This document shows positions 1 through 11,001 of a stretch of 64,000 nucleotides of DNA, in pieces (position 1 is the stretch's first letter; each line of letters starts with the position of its first letter). Under the pieces are notes generated by a model. The model saw only the letters and a list, made by a program, of their open reading frames with translations, searched no databases and was not told the origin of the DNA. The DNA comes from Sphagnum magellanicum (lineage: Eukaryota > Streptophyta > Sphagnopsida > Sphagnales > Sphagnaceae): the NCBI GenBank assembly GCA_021904315.1, contig CM038907.1, positions 28,775,223 through 28,839,222 of the forward strand. Reading direction: 5' to 3'. Made by a program: the position numbers and the translations under genes.

Positions 1-20
1 TAAGGTTGATTCTTCATTTA

Positions 21-197
21 AATTTGCAATAACCACACTTGTACTTACTTTTACTAACTAGAATTTTGCAGCCTAATTGCAATATCCACACTCATACTTA
101 CCTTTACTAAATGGAATTTTGGGGCTTAATTGCAATACCCACACTCATACTTACCTCTACTAAATGGAATTTTGGGGCCTAGTTGCAATACCTAGAT
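21..197. repeat. 53-bp tandem repeat, about 3.3 units
   Basis: The core TTGCAATA(A/T/C)CC recurs at 24, 77, 130 and 183, exactly 53 bp apart. Each unit continues with CACTCATACTTACC and a TTTACTAAATGGAATTTTGGGG block. The middle units are nearly identical and the first is more diverged. Nothing in it is coding. Confidence 0.9.
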
Positions 198-2749
198 TTA
201 GCATTAATATTATCATTATCCTTGTGTTTTTACATTTCAATTTTTTTTTGTTTATTATTTGGAAACAATAATAACCTTTGTGGCATATTAGACTTGATGT
301 GTGTGTTGAATGGATGATGTTCAATGCATTTTGGCTATGGTTTCCTCTATACAAGATTGATCCTAAGACAAATTTCTTAGTACCAATGGCAACAATATTT
401 ATATTGTTGTTTATAACAATAGATTTTTGTGTTTTATTCTACTGGAACTTAACACTGGAATTTGTTGAACTTTGTTTGAGATCTAACAATTAAAAACCTT
501 CAAAACCCATTCTAATTCTCAAAACTTTTTTATATTAAAAAATTGCAAGAAATAAAAATGCTTATGACAAGACATTGTGGTTTGGGGGGGCGGCGCGGGG
601 TGTGAATTCATTTTTCCAATGAATTATTTGTGAATTCAATGGTGGATCATGAATAGGCAAGTGGCAAAAGGATTTGAATGAGAAAACAATAAATAAAGTA
701 CAAAGATGGCAAAAGATGGTTATCTAGATGGCAAAATTCATGTAATGAAAAAATAAAATGCCATTTATGCCAAAGGTAAAAGATATGAAGTGAAGTCAGG
801 TGGTGTCAACCATGAATTTGAAAGTGGAAACATGAGGACAAAGTAACAAAGAACTAAGGTTACAATCAAGGCCCAACCCACAAAAAATGTTCTTGGGAGA
901 ATGTCCTTCACAACATCAAATGACCAAAATACGAAGTCACAAAACTAACCTCTTCCCAAGTTATCCTAATCAAATTTACATTCACAAACAATACACCAAT
1001 GACTTTGGTTGAAAGCTTTGTAAAAGCATGAAGTAAACCAAAATTATTTTTTAATGTACTTATATTGCATTTTATATTTGTGGATATTTCTTTTAAAAAA
1101 GAGGATGGATCTTATGCCTAAGTTCTTTAAGAGTGGAATAAATCTTGTGCTTATTTACATGTGTAAGATCTCCCCCCCCCCCGCCCCCTAAAGAGTGAGT
1201 GTAAGAACTAAGAACTAATGTTAGGGAGATGTTAAACATGTACTTGGTTTGGAGGGTTAGAATCACAAGTTTTGGTTACTAAAACCCGAATCGACATTGC
1301 GTTTGGTTTTTAGAATTAAGATTGGAATAAAGAATGGGATTTTTTATTTTTTTCTAAATCAAAATTGGACGAAAACCAAAATCTTAATTTTTTATAAGAA
1401 TTGGAATTAGAATCAAATTTACAAGTTTTGACAAAATGATTATGATTGAGGGCTAATCAAAGGGTAACTAGTAGTTAATCATTGGCTTTGGCCAACCAGA
1501 GGTTCCACACAACCATAGACCATGAGAAAAATGCAAATCACACAACACAAGATAGATCATTTCAAAGCTAAAAATTAAACCTATAACTAGAACCAAGATT
1601 TTCTTTTAGGAATTGAATCCAAAACACCTTTAATTTATTTTTTAGAATTGGAACTGAAGATTCTTCATAAAAATAAAAAACCACCCAACATTAGTAAGAA
1701 CCTTCCCCTCCTATAACTCTTTTAAAAATTCATGATAATAAATTCATTCCACTTCATGTTTTACATGGGTAAAGTTGAAGGATGGGGTACATTTTCAATA
1801 TGCAAGGAAGGACTACATTATTCACATATGTGTTTTTCCAGGTAACTATTTTTACCTATTTAGTAGTTAGTTAAAGTAGGTACTTAAATTAAAACAATCC
1901 ACCATTCATGTACATAATGGCTATCTCTCCTAGGCACATAATTATGTAGTTTTTTATCATTTATTCTCGGTTAATTTTAGTTTTCCTTTTCTTTGTTGTT
2001 TAATTATTGCACCTTCATGGTATTAGAACAAAGGTGTATTTGATATTGTGAGTGGTAATTCATGAGTTTGAGTTTTGAAATTAATGTGTGCACATGCCAC
2101 ATAATGTTGCTAGAGTTCTCAATGAATTAAGCTCTTAGGTTATTGCATGTAGATGATTTTATTGGAATGAAAAAAGTTCTGGGTTAAATTTTTTTGGTTT
2201 TGAAAAAAATGCACTTTTCTATTTGTTTGGTTTCTTATTCATGACATGATGTGTTGATTGTTAAAAGTTGAAGCTTTCTCAAGTATTTATTTTAGAGATC
2301 AAGTTAATAAGGATCTCATGTAATTGTTTTATGGTTACTACAATAATCTCTCTAACAAGTTTATGAGTGAAGATATTTTTAAATATACATACTTTCACAT
2401 TGATAAGTCAAGATCTAGCTTTTGAAATCAAAAAGTTAATTAGACCACTAAATTTTCCACTTGGAAGTTCAAAATTAAGAATATCCTCCTTTGTGGGGAC
2501 ATTTGGAATATTGTTGATCGCCTCACTCCCATCAAAATCATTGATTCACATAATGTTTAGTAGGTTGAAGAACTTTGAAAGTTAATAGTAAAAGCACTCA
2601 CCATTTTAAATTTATTTATGAAGGACCACATTATGCCTTCCATTACTAGTTATACTAACCCCAAGTAACATGAAAATTTCTTTCTAATCTTTACATGGTG
2701 TCGAACAATTCTACAAGGCCAATGTTCAAACACAAGCTAACAACAATCA
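198..2749. other. AT-rich spacer without a supportable gene
   Basis: Short open frames here have no recognisable domain and no coding-like composition. Landmarks are a G-rich run at 584-600 and a C run at 1172-1188 broken by one G. A possible fold-back element lies at 1209-1697 and is listed separately. Confidence 0.6.
1209..1697. mobile_element. Possible fold-back/MITE-like element
   Basis: The left end contains ACTAATGTTAGGG and the right end contains CCCAACATTAGT, which are inverted copies with about one mismatch. Further in, GCGTTTGGTTTTTAGAATT near 1299 is an imperfect inverse of GGAATTGAATCCAAAACACC near 1611. This nested inverted symmetry suggests a non-autonomous element of about 490 bp. 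I could not find a clear target-site duplication, so the call is tentative. Confidence 0.3.
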
Positions 2750-3700
2750 AACTTGGCAACTATTTTAATGTGGCAAAATACTTGTAGAGAATTCAAGAGA
2801 TACAATTTGAGCTTGCAAGCATTGGTGGAACTATGGATGAGCAAAACTTGGTGGAAAAGGTGTTTAACATCTTTCTTGATAGTTTTGGAGGGGTTATACA
2901 AACATTTAATGGGAACTTGCAACTTCCAACCTTTGTTAAACTATTAACAAGATTAATGCAAGAAGAAAAATGTCTTGCATTTTGAGCCAATAACATGAAC
3001 AATAATGACAGTGTTGAGGCCTTAATGGTTAGGATGTGAAATCAATTGAATCAATTTTCAAGTTTCAAAGGGAAATTGTTCTTTTTTTTAAAGCCTAAAT
3101 GTAATGGGTTTTGACCTCAAGGAAGCAAAGACCATTCAAGGAATGGCTTTCAACACAAACTAATCAATCCTCGTAACTTCTATGAAAAGTTTGGCCACTT
3201 AATGAGGGGTTGCCCTTATCTTACATGTGAAATGATGAAGAATGCACGATAATGATGTAGTAATCACAATCATCAAAATTTAGAAGCAAATGTCACAAAA
3301 CAAAAAGGGATCCATATTTCAATATTGATGGAACATCATTAGACTTCTTTGAATGTGGCATCAATGTCTTAAAGTTGGAATCTGAATTTTTCTTGATTCA
3401 AGTGTTGACAAGCACATATAGTGATAAAACAAAACACCATGGCAAACTTAGAGCTTTATGAACATGCACCATACATGAAGTTTGCTAGAGGAGAGAATCT
3501 TTCATTAAATGCAAAAGGTTAGTCAATTTTTTTACTACTACATAAATTTTTTAACATGGATGAAGTTATTTATGTCCTTGATTACACCAAAAATTTATTG
3601 TATGTTGGGAAGTTAACAAACAAATACATAGTCTTGATTTTTGATGATAAGAAATGTCTACTTTTATCAAAACCTTGTCACAAAATCATTGGGCATGGGG
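2750..3700 (+). pseudogene. Ty1/copia retrotransposon relic (gag, protease, GAG-pre-integrase)
   Basis: The frame starting near 2788 reads as a copia/UBN2-type gag, with segments MDEQNLVEKV, DSFGGVIQTFNGNLQLPTF and LTRLMQEEKCLAF before a stop. Near 3190 a degenerate CCHC knuckle survives (FYEKFGHLMRGC), with its first cysteines lost. Near 3390 DSSVDKH resembles the copia protease motif DSGA..H. Near 3560-3680 the frame DEVIYVLDYTKNLLYVGKL matches the GAG-pre-integrase domain (usually L.YVP.L.KNLLSVG). The order gag, protease, pre-integrase is that of Ty1/copia. The frame is broken by stops and shifts. No LTRs, integrase core or RT were recognised, so this is an old fragment that cannot encode a working protein. 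Confidence 0.75.
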
Positions 3701-4015
3701 TTTAGATCCCAAGAATGGACTTTACAAGATGGCTTTCAAATGTTATCATCCACCCTTTAAAAAAATCTTATTAAACAAAGATTTATATTTTGATGAAGAA
3801 ATATTCTTTCATGTGAAAAAAGCACCATCAACTATTAAAGCTCTAAGTGATTTTAATGATAATGCAAATTTTATATTAATGCATCCCCAAACATGGTTTA
3901 TGTATACACTAAAAAATGTCATTGAAAAATATAAGTGTAAGTGTTAGCCAATAGATCTCCCATGCCCATTTAACATTTTATCCACAATTCCATTTTTGGA
4001 AATGTTGAATTTAAT
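3701..4015 (+). other. Sequence downstream of the copia relic
   Basis: An open frame from 3654 to 3947 runs through here without a domain I recognise. It may be the decayed continuation of the copia polyprotein, since it follows in the same direction without a break. It is not called as a gene. Confidence 0.4.
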
Positions 4016-4364
4016 GTGCAAACATCTAAATATGACCCACACCCACCTCCTTTGTTTATGATTATTTTAGAATATTTCAAAAATATTTTTTGAATATTCT
4101 TGAAAAGCTTTTTAAATCTTTTTTTAAAACTTATACAATTATGTTAAGGTTGGTTTTTTTTTTTTTTCAAAAATATGTCATGATCATTTCAAGTTTTCTT
4201 TGAGTAATGAAAAACACTAATTATTGTTTTAGAAGAGATTTTGGGCATTTAACCCATTATATATTTATATAGTAGATTAAACATTTAAAACATTAACTTG
4301 ATGTACCATTTTAAAACATTTAGATTGGTTACAACTTAAGTGAGTTGTGTTAGCATGTTTGCAC
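4016..4364. mobile_element. MITE, copy 1 of a two-member family
   Basis: The left end GTGCAAACATCTAAATATG and the inverted right end GTGCAAACATGCTAACACA form terminal inverted repeats of roughly 25 bp. The inside aligns with the larger copy at 6160-6620: both share TATGACCCACAC.C.CCTCCTT near the left end, CAAAAATATGTCAT in the middle, and an ACATTTTAAA...TTGACTTG-like block near the right. The flanks TTGAATTTAAT and TTGAATTAAT look like a worn target duplication. There is no open frame, so it would have been mobilised by a transposase elsewhere. The superfamily is uncertain; a duplication of about 8 bp would suggest hAT. Confidence 0.65.
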
Positions 4365-4390
4365 TTTGAATTAATTGATTCTAGCTCACA

Positions 4391-5301
4391 TGTTGCAACC
4401 CTAACATTAGGTTCGTGATTATGTGTGGAGCGCAAGGGCACATGAGGCCAAGAGAATGTGTTCGGAAGTGAGACACACCCTCACAAGTGGGGGAGAATGC
4501 AAGAGACTAAGCCTAATGACTCCCAAGTGCACTCCCATTTTGGGAATTACACTCATGTAGGAATCTTGAATGTTTAAGGCCTTAGTTGAAAGGGTAAGCA
4601 AACACCAAATGGGGCCCCTAGGATACCATTGGAAAGGTTTTGAGTTGTAGATGCCTAAAGTGCCCTTGCATTGTCCATTTAGACTTGAAATGCATGAGTT
4701 ATGATCAAAAGAAGGGTCAAGTATCAAATTGGGAATTTAACTCTTGACCACAAATCTCTTTAGAGTAGGGTTCAAATCATCTTCGATTAGAGCATGAAAT
4801 ACACCGTTGGAAAGAAATTTTTAAGGGCTATAAGATATTTTCCTTGCATGTTGAAAACATGTTTGATTTGAGGAAGATATGAGCGTCCAAAGTCTTGAAA
4901 CAACAAGAGTCCCAATTTTGGGACCCCCATTTGAGAGTCTCGATAAAAAGTGCCATTTAGATATAACCCCTATGAAGAGTCATAAAATATATATTAAAGA
5001 AAGGGGTGCCTCTTTCCAAAGGTTGCAAGTTATGTAAAACTTGTGTTTGAGGTTATCCCTACTAAATCCACTGCACCATTTGCATTTAATTTGCATTAAT
5101 CACCTTGTTTCCTTAGTTGTGCAAGTTGATTTCATTTTAAACTCTTGCTTGTGAATTCATCTTAGTCTAATCTTGGAAGTCTAGCATGCCTTCCTACCCT
5201 GAAGTGTTGCGAAGTAAAAAGCATGCCCCAATTTTTTTTTTTGGGGTTATTTCATTTTAGGATTTGCATTTGGATTTCTTAAGGAGTTTGGGGGAATGTC
5301 A
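4391..5301 (+). mobile_element. 5' LTR of a truncated Ty3/gypsy element
   Basis: It begins TGTTGCAACCCTAA and ends GGGGGAATGTCA, the TG...CA form of an LTR, and a primer-binding site follows two bases later. Its sequence aligns along its length with the minus strand of the solo LTR at 10051-11059. Shared landmarks are the start TGT.GCAACCCTA, CATTTxGACxT..GAAA, AGTTATG..CAAAAGAAGGG, ACCGTTGGAAAG and the end GGAGTT.GGGG...GTCA. Where the solo copy has CG this copy often has TG or CA, as expected from an older methylated copy. No matching 3' LTR was found in the window, and the element is cut off after the protease. Confidence 0.75.
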
Positions 5302-5303
5302 CT

Positions 5304-5314
5304 TGGTATCAAAA
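5304..5314 (+). other. Primer-binding site of the truncated gypsy element
   Basis: TGGTATCAAAA lies two bases after the LTR end. Its first eight bases match the complement of the 3' end of initiator tRNA-Met (TGGTATCAGAGC), the usual primer for plant LTR retrotransposons. Confidence 0.65.
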
Positions 5315-5339
5315 TTTTGGTAAAAGTTTGATCCATTGA

Positions 5340-6159
5340 ATGTGTAGTCCAATGGCACCTAAGAGGAATTGTAAGCCAATGGAGGAAGCTATGGTGGAAA
5401 AACCCACCTAAAACCCAAATGTTCTGCCCAAGACCAATATGGAGAAATGGGAGGATCATGAAGAACAAAAGGACCATGATGACCATGAAAGTGAAGAGTA
5501 ATTCTTTTCATGCCAAAACAATTGGAAGTTCTGGTGAAAATGAATAGGCCTGATTTCACTAGGTTGGTTGAAGCCCTCAAAAAAAAATCCTCTAAAAGTA
5601 TAGGATCCAAACCCACCAAGCCTGGGAATTTTGATGAGGTTATAGATGTTTGGCTTGCAAAAATGGAAGATTACCTTCATGTTATTAAAGTTGGGCAACA
5701 ATGTGTTGTGGGATTTGTTTAGTCCTATCTAAAGGGTTATGTTTCAACATGGTGGAAAATAATGAAGCAAAAGGAAAGGAAAACCCATGGCTATATATGG
5801 GAATTCTTCAAGGAATGTATTAAGTTGGAATTCAATCCAAAGAATTATGATTACATTTCAAGGTGCAAACTTTATGACCTTGTGAATGCAACAAATGATA
5901 ACTTGTGCCAATATGTGAGGGTGTACACCAAACTCATGCTTGAGATCCGACATATGCATGAATTAGACCAAGGAAAGTTTGAGGAAAATTAGCTTGCTTC
6001 ATTATCTGAAGTCATCATGAAAGTGGAAGGTTTCTTGGATGTGGGACGAGGTGAAAAATTTGGGTTCAAGAAGGAGAACAAGTTCCCTCAAAAGAAAACA
6101 TGCAATGAAGGGGAATGGAACTAAGGGCAAGACATTTCAAAAGGGGAAAAGCCCAAAAG
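5340..6159 (+). pseudogene. Ty3/gypsy gag, 5' part (broken)
   Basis: The reading begins near 5353 (MAPKRNCKPMEEAM) and shifts frame before 5510. The segment KPGNFDEVIDVWLAKMEDYL, then YVSTWW and later FFKECIKLEFNPKNYDY, NLCQYVRVYTKLMLEI, is the retrotransposon gag pattern. This protein would form the particle that packages element RNA. Stops occur at about 5720, 5990 and 6122. The gag continues after the inserted MITE with its zinc knuckle, so the coding region was split by a later insertion. The position just after an LTR and primer site supports the call. Confidence 0.75.
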
Positions 6160-6620
6160 GTGTAATCACACTATTATGACCCACACTCGCCTCCTTGGTG
6201 TTTTGTTTAATGATTATTTATTCAAAAATATTCCCAAACTATCCTAAGGATATTCCATTTGTAAGTTTAACAAAATCTTTAAAATTATATTTTGATTCAT
6301 AAAGATGTTGCATTATACTATCGTAATAAAGTTTGATTTAAATAATGTCCCAAAAATATGTCATTTCAAGTCCATTAAAGAGTCATTCATGAGTTTTTCA
6401 AGTGTTAAAAACACTTGTTACATTGCTAAAAAAATGTTTTTGGGTATTCAATGTTCATTAGATTTGTTTCAAACTTTTTCAAGTGTTTCCATAATGTATT
6501 AGAAACATTGTTGTATGCATTTACTAAACATTTTAAATATTGACTTGACTTAACACTTTAAAAAAATGTAAAATTAAACAATTGTTACACTTGAAGTGGG
6601 TCTTAATAACGTGACTACAC
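6160..6620. mobile_element. MITE, copy 2, inserted in gypsy gag
   Basis: The left end (GTGTAATCACACTATTATG, continuing ACCCAC) and the inverse of the right end (GTGTAGTCACGTTATTAAG, continuing ACCCAC) match at about 21 of 25 positions. The flanks are CCCAAAAG on the left and CCCAAACA on the right, consistent with a diverged 8-bp target duplication. It splits the gypsy gag, which resumes directly on the far side, so the insertion boundary is well defined. The interior is AT-rich and non-coding. The copy at 4016-4364 is a shorter relative. Confidence 0.75.
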
Positions 6621-7175
6621 CCCAAACAATTTCAGGGCCTAAGTTTCAAACCCAAATGTAATTTTGTCAAGAAGGGTCCCCCCTTGAAAGGGAGCCAACC
6701 CAAGGGGGATGCTAGCAGGAAGCCCAAAGGAGCGTGTTTCAATTGTAATGAAATGGGACATTACTCTAAAAGTTGCCCCAAACCCAAATTAAGCAATGGA
6801 GGTTTTCTAAAGTAATTGCCCCTACCACCAACATGGCTCAAGGTGAACATAATTACTTTGTTTTCTTAAAAGGAAAGGTTTATAAGTGGGAGGTGTTATG
6901 TCTTTTGGACACAAGGGCCTTTCACAATTTCGTAACTCAAAATAGTGCCAAAAGAATGGAACTCCAATTGGAGGAGATCAAAGCACCCATTGATGTGCAT
7001 TTTGCAAATGGAATCCCCCATCCAATCATGTTACAAGCAAGAGACGTGCCTCTTCGATTGGGCAATTGGAATGGAAAGGTGGACTTGTTCATGGTTTCCA
7101 CTTTAAGGGAATGGAATGCATTTTGGGAATGGAATTCATTACCAATATTCATGACATCGTTAAATACATACATTT
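6621..7175 (+). pseudogene. Ty3/gypsy gag zinc knuckle and protease, truncated
   Basis: At about 6735-6780 the sequence reads CFNCNEMGHYSKSCPKPK, a canonical CX2CX4HX4C nucleic-acid-binding knuckle. The next frame gives CLLDTRAFHNFVTQNSAKRM, equivalent to the retropepsin motif LDTGASHNFV with the active-site DTG changed to DTR. After a shift of frame near 7110 it reads LGMEFITNIHDIV, matching the conserved LGM(D/E)(F/W)L element downstream in gypsy proteases. Reverse transcriptase and integrase are absent because the element ends at the neighbouring MULE relic. The altered active site and the frameshift make it non-functional. Confidence 0.8.
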
Positions 7176-9914
7176 ATGTGATTAAGCATTGTTTCATGCC
7201 AATCTTTGAATCGTTTGACATTATTTCCCAATCCATTTTCTATGTAGTGTAACACCAATCCTATGTGTAAAATTACATTTGTTTTTGTGAGGTGTATGTT
7301 ACAAATATTGCATGCCAATATTTTCATGTGTGAGGTGGCATGTTCACAAAGTCTCACATCACCTTCTTTACATTCATTTGTGATCTTTTGCATTGTAATG
7401 ACCAATTGTGCAAAAGCCCTTTCCATTAAAGTTGATGAATTTATTGTTTCATTGGACCTTACAATGCCACCCATATGGAGATCATTTTGTTCCATGTTCA
7501 TGAGCCCATCAAACCCCATGATCCCATCATCACTTTCGAAATGTTCATCTTCACCATCATCATTGGATTCCATATCATCTTAAATATGTCATGGGTTCAC
7601 AAACATGAAACCCAACCCTTCATAATGTGATCCATACCATGTTCCACAATAGTTAATGATATCCTTTTGATTAATGTTTGTGCATGTGAAAATACCACAA
7701 TTTGGTGTATACACATGTTCCCTCACAATGCCCATTCACATGTGCAATAAGATATTTCGGTGAATGGGAATTTCACTGCATAAGTGATGTTAGGAAGGTG
7801 TTGGCTTCGTATGCTTCAAGCTCCATCACTTTCAAAGGTCGATTGGTACACATGGATGAATGGAATAAGGGATGCATTTTTCACATTTCATGTAACAATG
7901 GCCTCCACAACCTTGTTTTTTATGAAACCTCTTTTTTTCATTTCCAATGTGTCCATGTAGTGGTGTGCAATGGTTGTTGTTAATAGCCACATTAATCAAT
8001 CAATCCTATGGCCTCTAAGGCCTCTTTTGTCAAGAAAAAACCAACATTCAATGCACCATGATATGATTCAATGTTTGCCTAGGTGTCTTGGTTAGAATGG
8101 GGCACTCATCAAACACCCACCATCCGTAATTCTACAAATATAAACATAATGCACAAGGGTGAATAACACAATTACAAAGGAGTTTTGAATATTAAACCAT
8201 GACAAACATTATCACTTACCAAATTGATGGTAATAAGTTTAGAAGTAATTTGTCCATGCATCACCAGACTTATGTTTGTGAAGGTGTTCTCTCACAACAA
8301 CCCTCCCACGGTTTTTGAAGTCATCAATTGTTTTTCCATGATTGATGGACATGCACATCACATCATGAAGGTCTTGGAGGGTTACACCCTGCACCTCCAC
8401 ATCTTTGATTTTTTTGGTACCAGATAAACACCATGCTTTGAAAACATGCCAACAATAAAGGAGGATGGGAACCTTGTCCATACCCCGCATGACCCTAATA
8501 GGGATACATATGCAATAAAATCACCATGAGTGGATGGGGTTAATACAACATAAAATGCATATGAAATGATCAAATTTTTTATGAAAGATACTAAAACCAT
8601 CCAAAGAAATAAATACAAAGTAGATATTAAATATAGAACTAACCATAATGCCTTCAATTCTTGTGGTGCATTATCAATGAGAAAACATGATGGTTTCCAA
8701 TGTGGCATGTGCGATAACATCTTATCTTTTAATGGTTTCAACCATTCGATCAAATCCTCAACTATTTGCCTACTTGTAATGATCCACATTAAAGGGACTC
8801 TTGTGCAATGATCATCAAACCCCATCAAGGTGAATAAATGGAATTTCATATCATTTGTGCCAAATGTGGCATCCATAGAAATGGCACCATTGTGGCCATA
8901 TGATAGCATGGATTCACATTGAGTCGGTGTTTAAATACCTAGATGGTGAATGGGACTTGAATACCATTCACCATTTCACTAGCATTTTGGAAAAAGAACA
9001 CATCCTTTAGATTCTAGAAAACCCAAGACCAAATTAAAATTACAAGGCTGGTGTGTAAATGCCAACTCCTTTTTTTATGTTTTCAATCCAAATATGTAAT
9101 GTCTTGAAGCCGAATGAAATCATTTTGTGTCACGCTTTGGCCTGCATTCACATGTTCCCACCAAATTGTTTCATGCTTGTCATATATTTGTTTGGTTATG
9201 TAACCTAAACTTAATTGGGCCCATATGTGGTCCTTCAATGCTTGTGACATGCATGGAGCATGACAAAACATACCAAAAATGCATTCAAGGTCTACTCACC
9301 ATGTGTAAATGACCCATTAGCTCATGTATGGGCCTTATGATAGGTCGTGATTTCGGCCACATTGGGCCATGTATATAAACGTTTGATTGAGAATGATGTT
9401 AGGCAACTTCATTTAATAAATTGAGTGTGGGTTGAATTTTCTTGATAGTCCTCTAGTTCATACCCGCATTGATATTTAAACCAAAAAACACTCAAAACGT
9501 AAATGGTTACATCTTTGGTATATGAGTTTAAAAAATTGAAAAGGTTAATACCATAAATGTTTACCACATATGCCCGAAGTGGTTTTTGATAGTTGGTTGC
9601 TTGACATCAATTTGGTTTGAAAAGTTTTTGTAAACATTACATTCCATGGGGGTGCATGTATCCCTTCGTTCACCTTCCAAGAATTCCAAGATGCAAACAT
9701 ATGGAACATAATAAAATTAAACATTCACTTTATTTTGCCCTCCATGGTGTATCTTAAATGTCCACACCAAATCCTTGTTTGAAAAAGGGGATTTTTTAGA
9801 TATGAATGGAATGGGATTTTGGAACCCTTCCCATGATTGAAAGGAAGTAGGACAAATTCTTGCACCAAGTGAATTCATAATTCTAAAAACATTCATCATT
9901 GAACAAAAACCCAA
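7160..9914 (-). pseudogene. Mutator-like (MULE/FAR1-type) transposase pseudogene
   Basis: Read on the minus strand from 9914, the frame runs through KKSPFSNKDLVWTFKIHHGG and then NQIDVKQPTIKNHFGHMW and GLNINAGMN with scattered stops. Near 9270-9085 comes YITKQIYDKHETIWWEHVNA. At 8909-8640 the MULE transposase core reads GAISMDATFGTNDMKFHLF, then MWIITSRQIVEDLIEWLKPL and CFLIDNAPQELKAL. The last part (7573-7160) is an acidic-to-helical tail that may be the C terminus. In MULEs this catalytic domain cuts and pastes the element. Many stops sit where CGA or CAA/CAG codons are expected, and several frames are shifted, so it is dead. No terminal inverted repeats were identified. The solo LTR at 10051 lies just upstream of its 5' end. 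Confidence 0.7.
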
Positions 9915-10409
9915 AATGCAATACCTACGTAGCTCCCTTAAAGTTGATGCTATGACTTGGAATTCCCATTACAATATTAACATCATATAAAATACCCTAT
10001 ATTGTTCCAATGTATATCACATACAATACTTACATTATGAACCCATATACTGACGCACCCCCAACTCCTCAAGGGACTCAAATGTGAGCCCAAGTATAAA
10101 GCAACGGAATAAGGAGGAGTTGGAGCACGCTCCCTAGCTCACAACCCTTTGAGGGGTAGAGGGGCGGGTTGGAGCTCCGGGATGGGACTAGGAAGAGTTG
10201 ACAAGCTTTAGTCACTCACACGGGCCTGCACACAACCCACACAAAGTGGTTAGTGCAAAGTTGGAGCACCCTTGGTGCTAGGACGAGCCACGGGTAACAC
10301 GGACACACAAGACTCACCACGGCCCGGACTTGGGGGAAGCCACCACCTTCCCCCTTATAGTATACTCTGTGACTCTCCACGGAGCCCACATCCAAATGGC
10401 TATTTTTCC

Positions 10410-10433
10410 CGGGACTCCCGCGTGGGAGTCCCG
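10410..10433. repeat. Hairpin in the solo LTR
   Basis: CGGGACTCCC and GGGAGTCCCG form a 10-bp stem around a 4-base loop. The same GGGACTCCC/GGGAGTCCC word recurs elsewhere in the LTR (for example near 10449, 10628 and 10798), so it may be a repeated regulatory or structural module. Confidence 0.7.
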
Positions 10434-10917
10434 AAATCGCGCCAAATGGGACTCCCGGGACTTTGGAGCCCCATAACTTTGCGAACAGACCTCGGATCGC
10501 GATGCGGTCTAAAGCAAAGTTGTAGGTCTTATCGAGACCTTTCCAACGGTATGTCGCACATTCTCTACAGCCAAGTATTTTGGGTCGATTCTTGACTTTT
10601 AGTCGTCAGGAGTCAAAACTGGCAGACTCCCGGGAATTCGACTCCCGACCCTTCTTTTGGCCATAACTTATGTTTCAGATGTCCAAATGAGCAATGCGAG
10701 CCCATTTTAGATATCTACGCTTCAAGAGCTTTTCAATGATATAAAGAATGCCACAATCCATTGAGGTTTGACCCCTGCAATCGCTCTTTGAAGTTTCGGG
10801 AGTCCACCGGGACTCCACTTCCCAAAGTGGGAGTTGCCTTGGGAGTGTGAGGGTTCACTCCCTCACACTTTCTAACACTTTCTCACACTCCCGGGAGTAT
10901 GTGATGTGACTCCCAGG

Positions 10918-11001
10918 CTTCCTCTTGCCCTAACTCCCGGGCATCCTCTTGGCTTAACTCCCGGGCTTCCTTTTGGCTTAACTCCCGAGCTTCCCTTTGG
11001 C
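10918..11001. repeat. 24-bp tandem repeat in the solo LTR
   Basis: Three and a half units of 24 bp are built on CTTCCTCTTGGCTTAACTCC followed by CGGG. The period is a multiple of three, so the minus strand shows an 8-residue amphipathic repeat in an open frame. This is a by-product of the repeat and not evidence of a protein. Confidence 0.8.
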
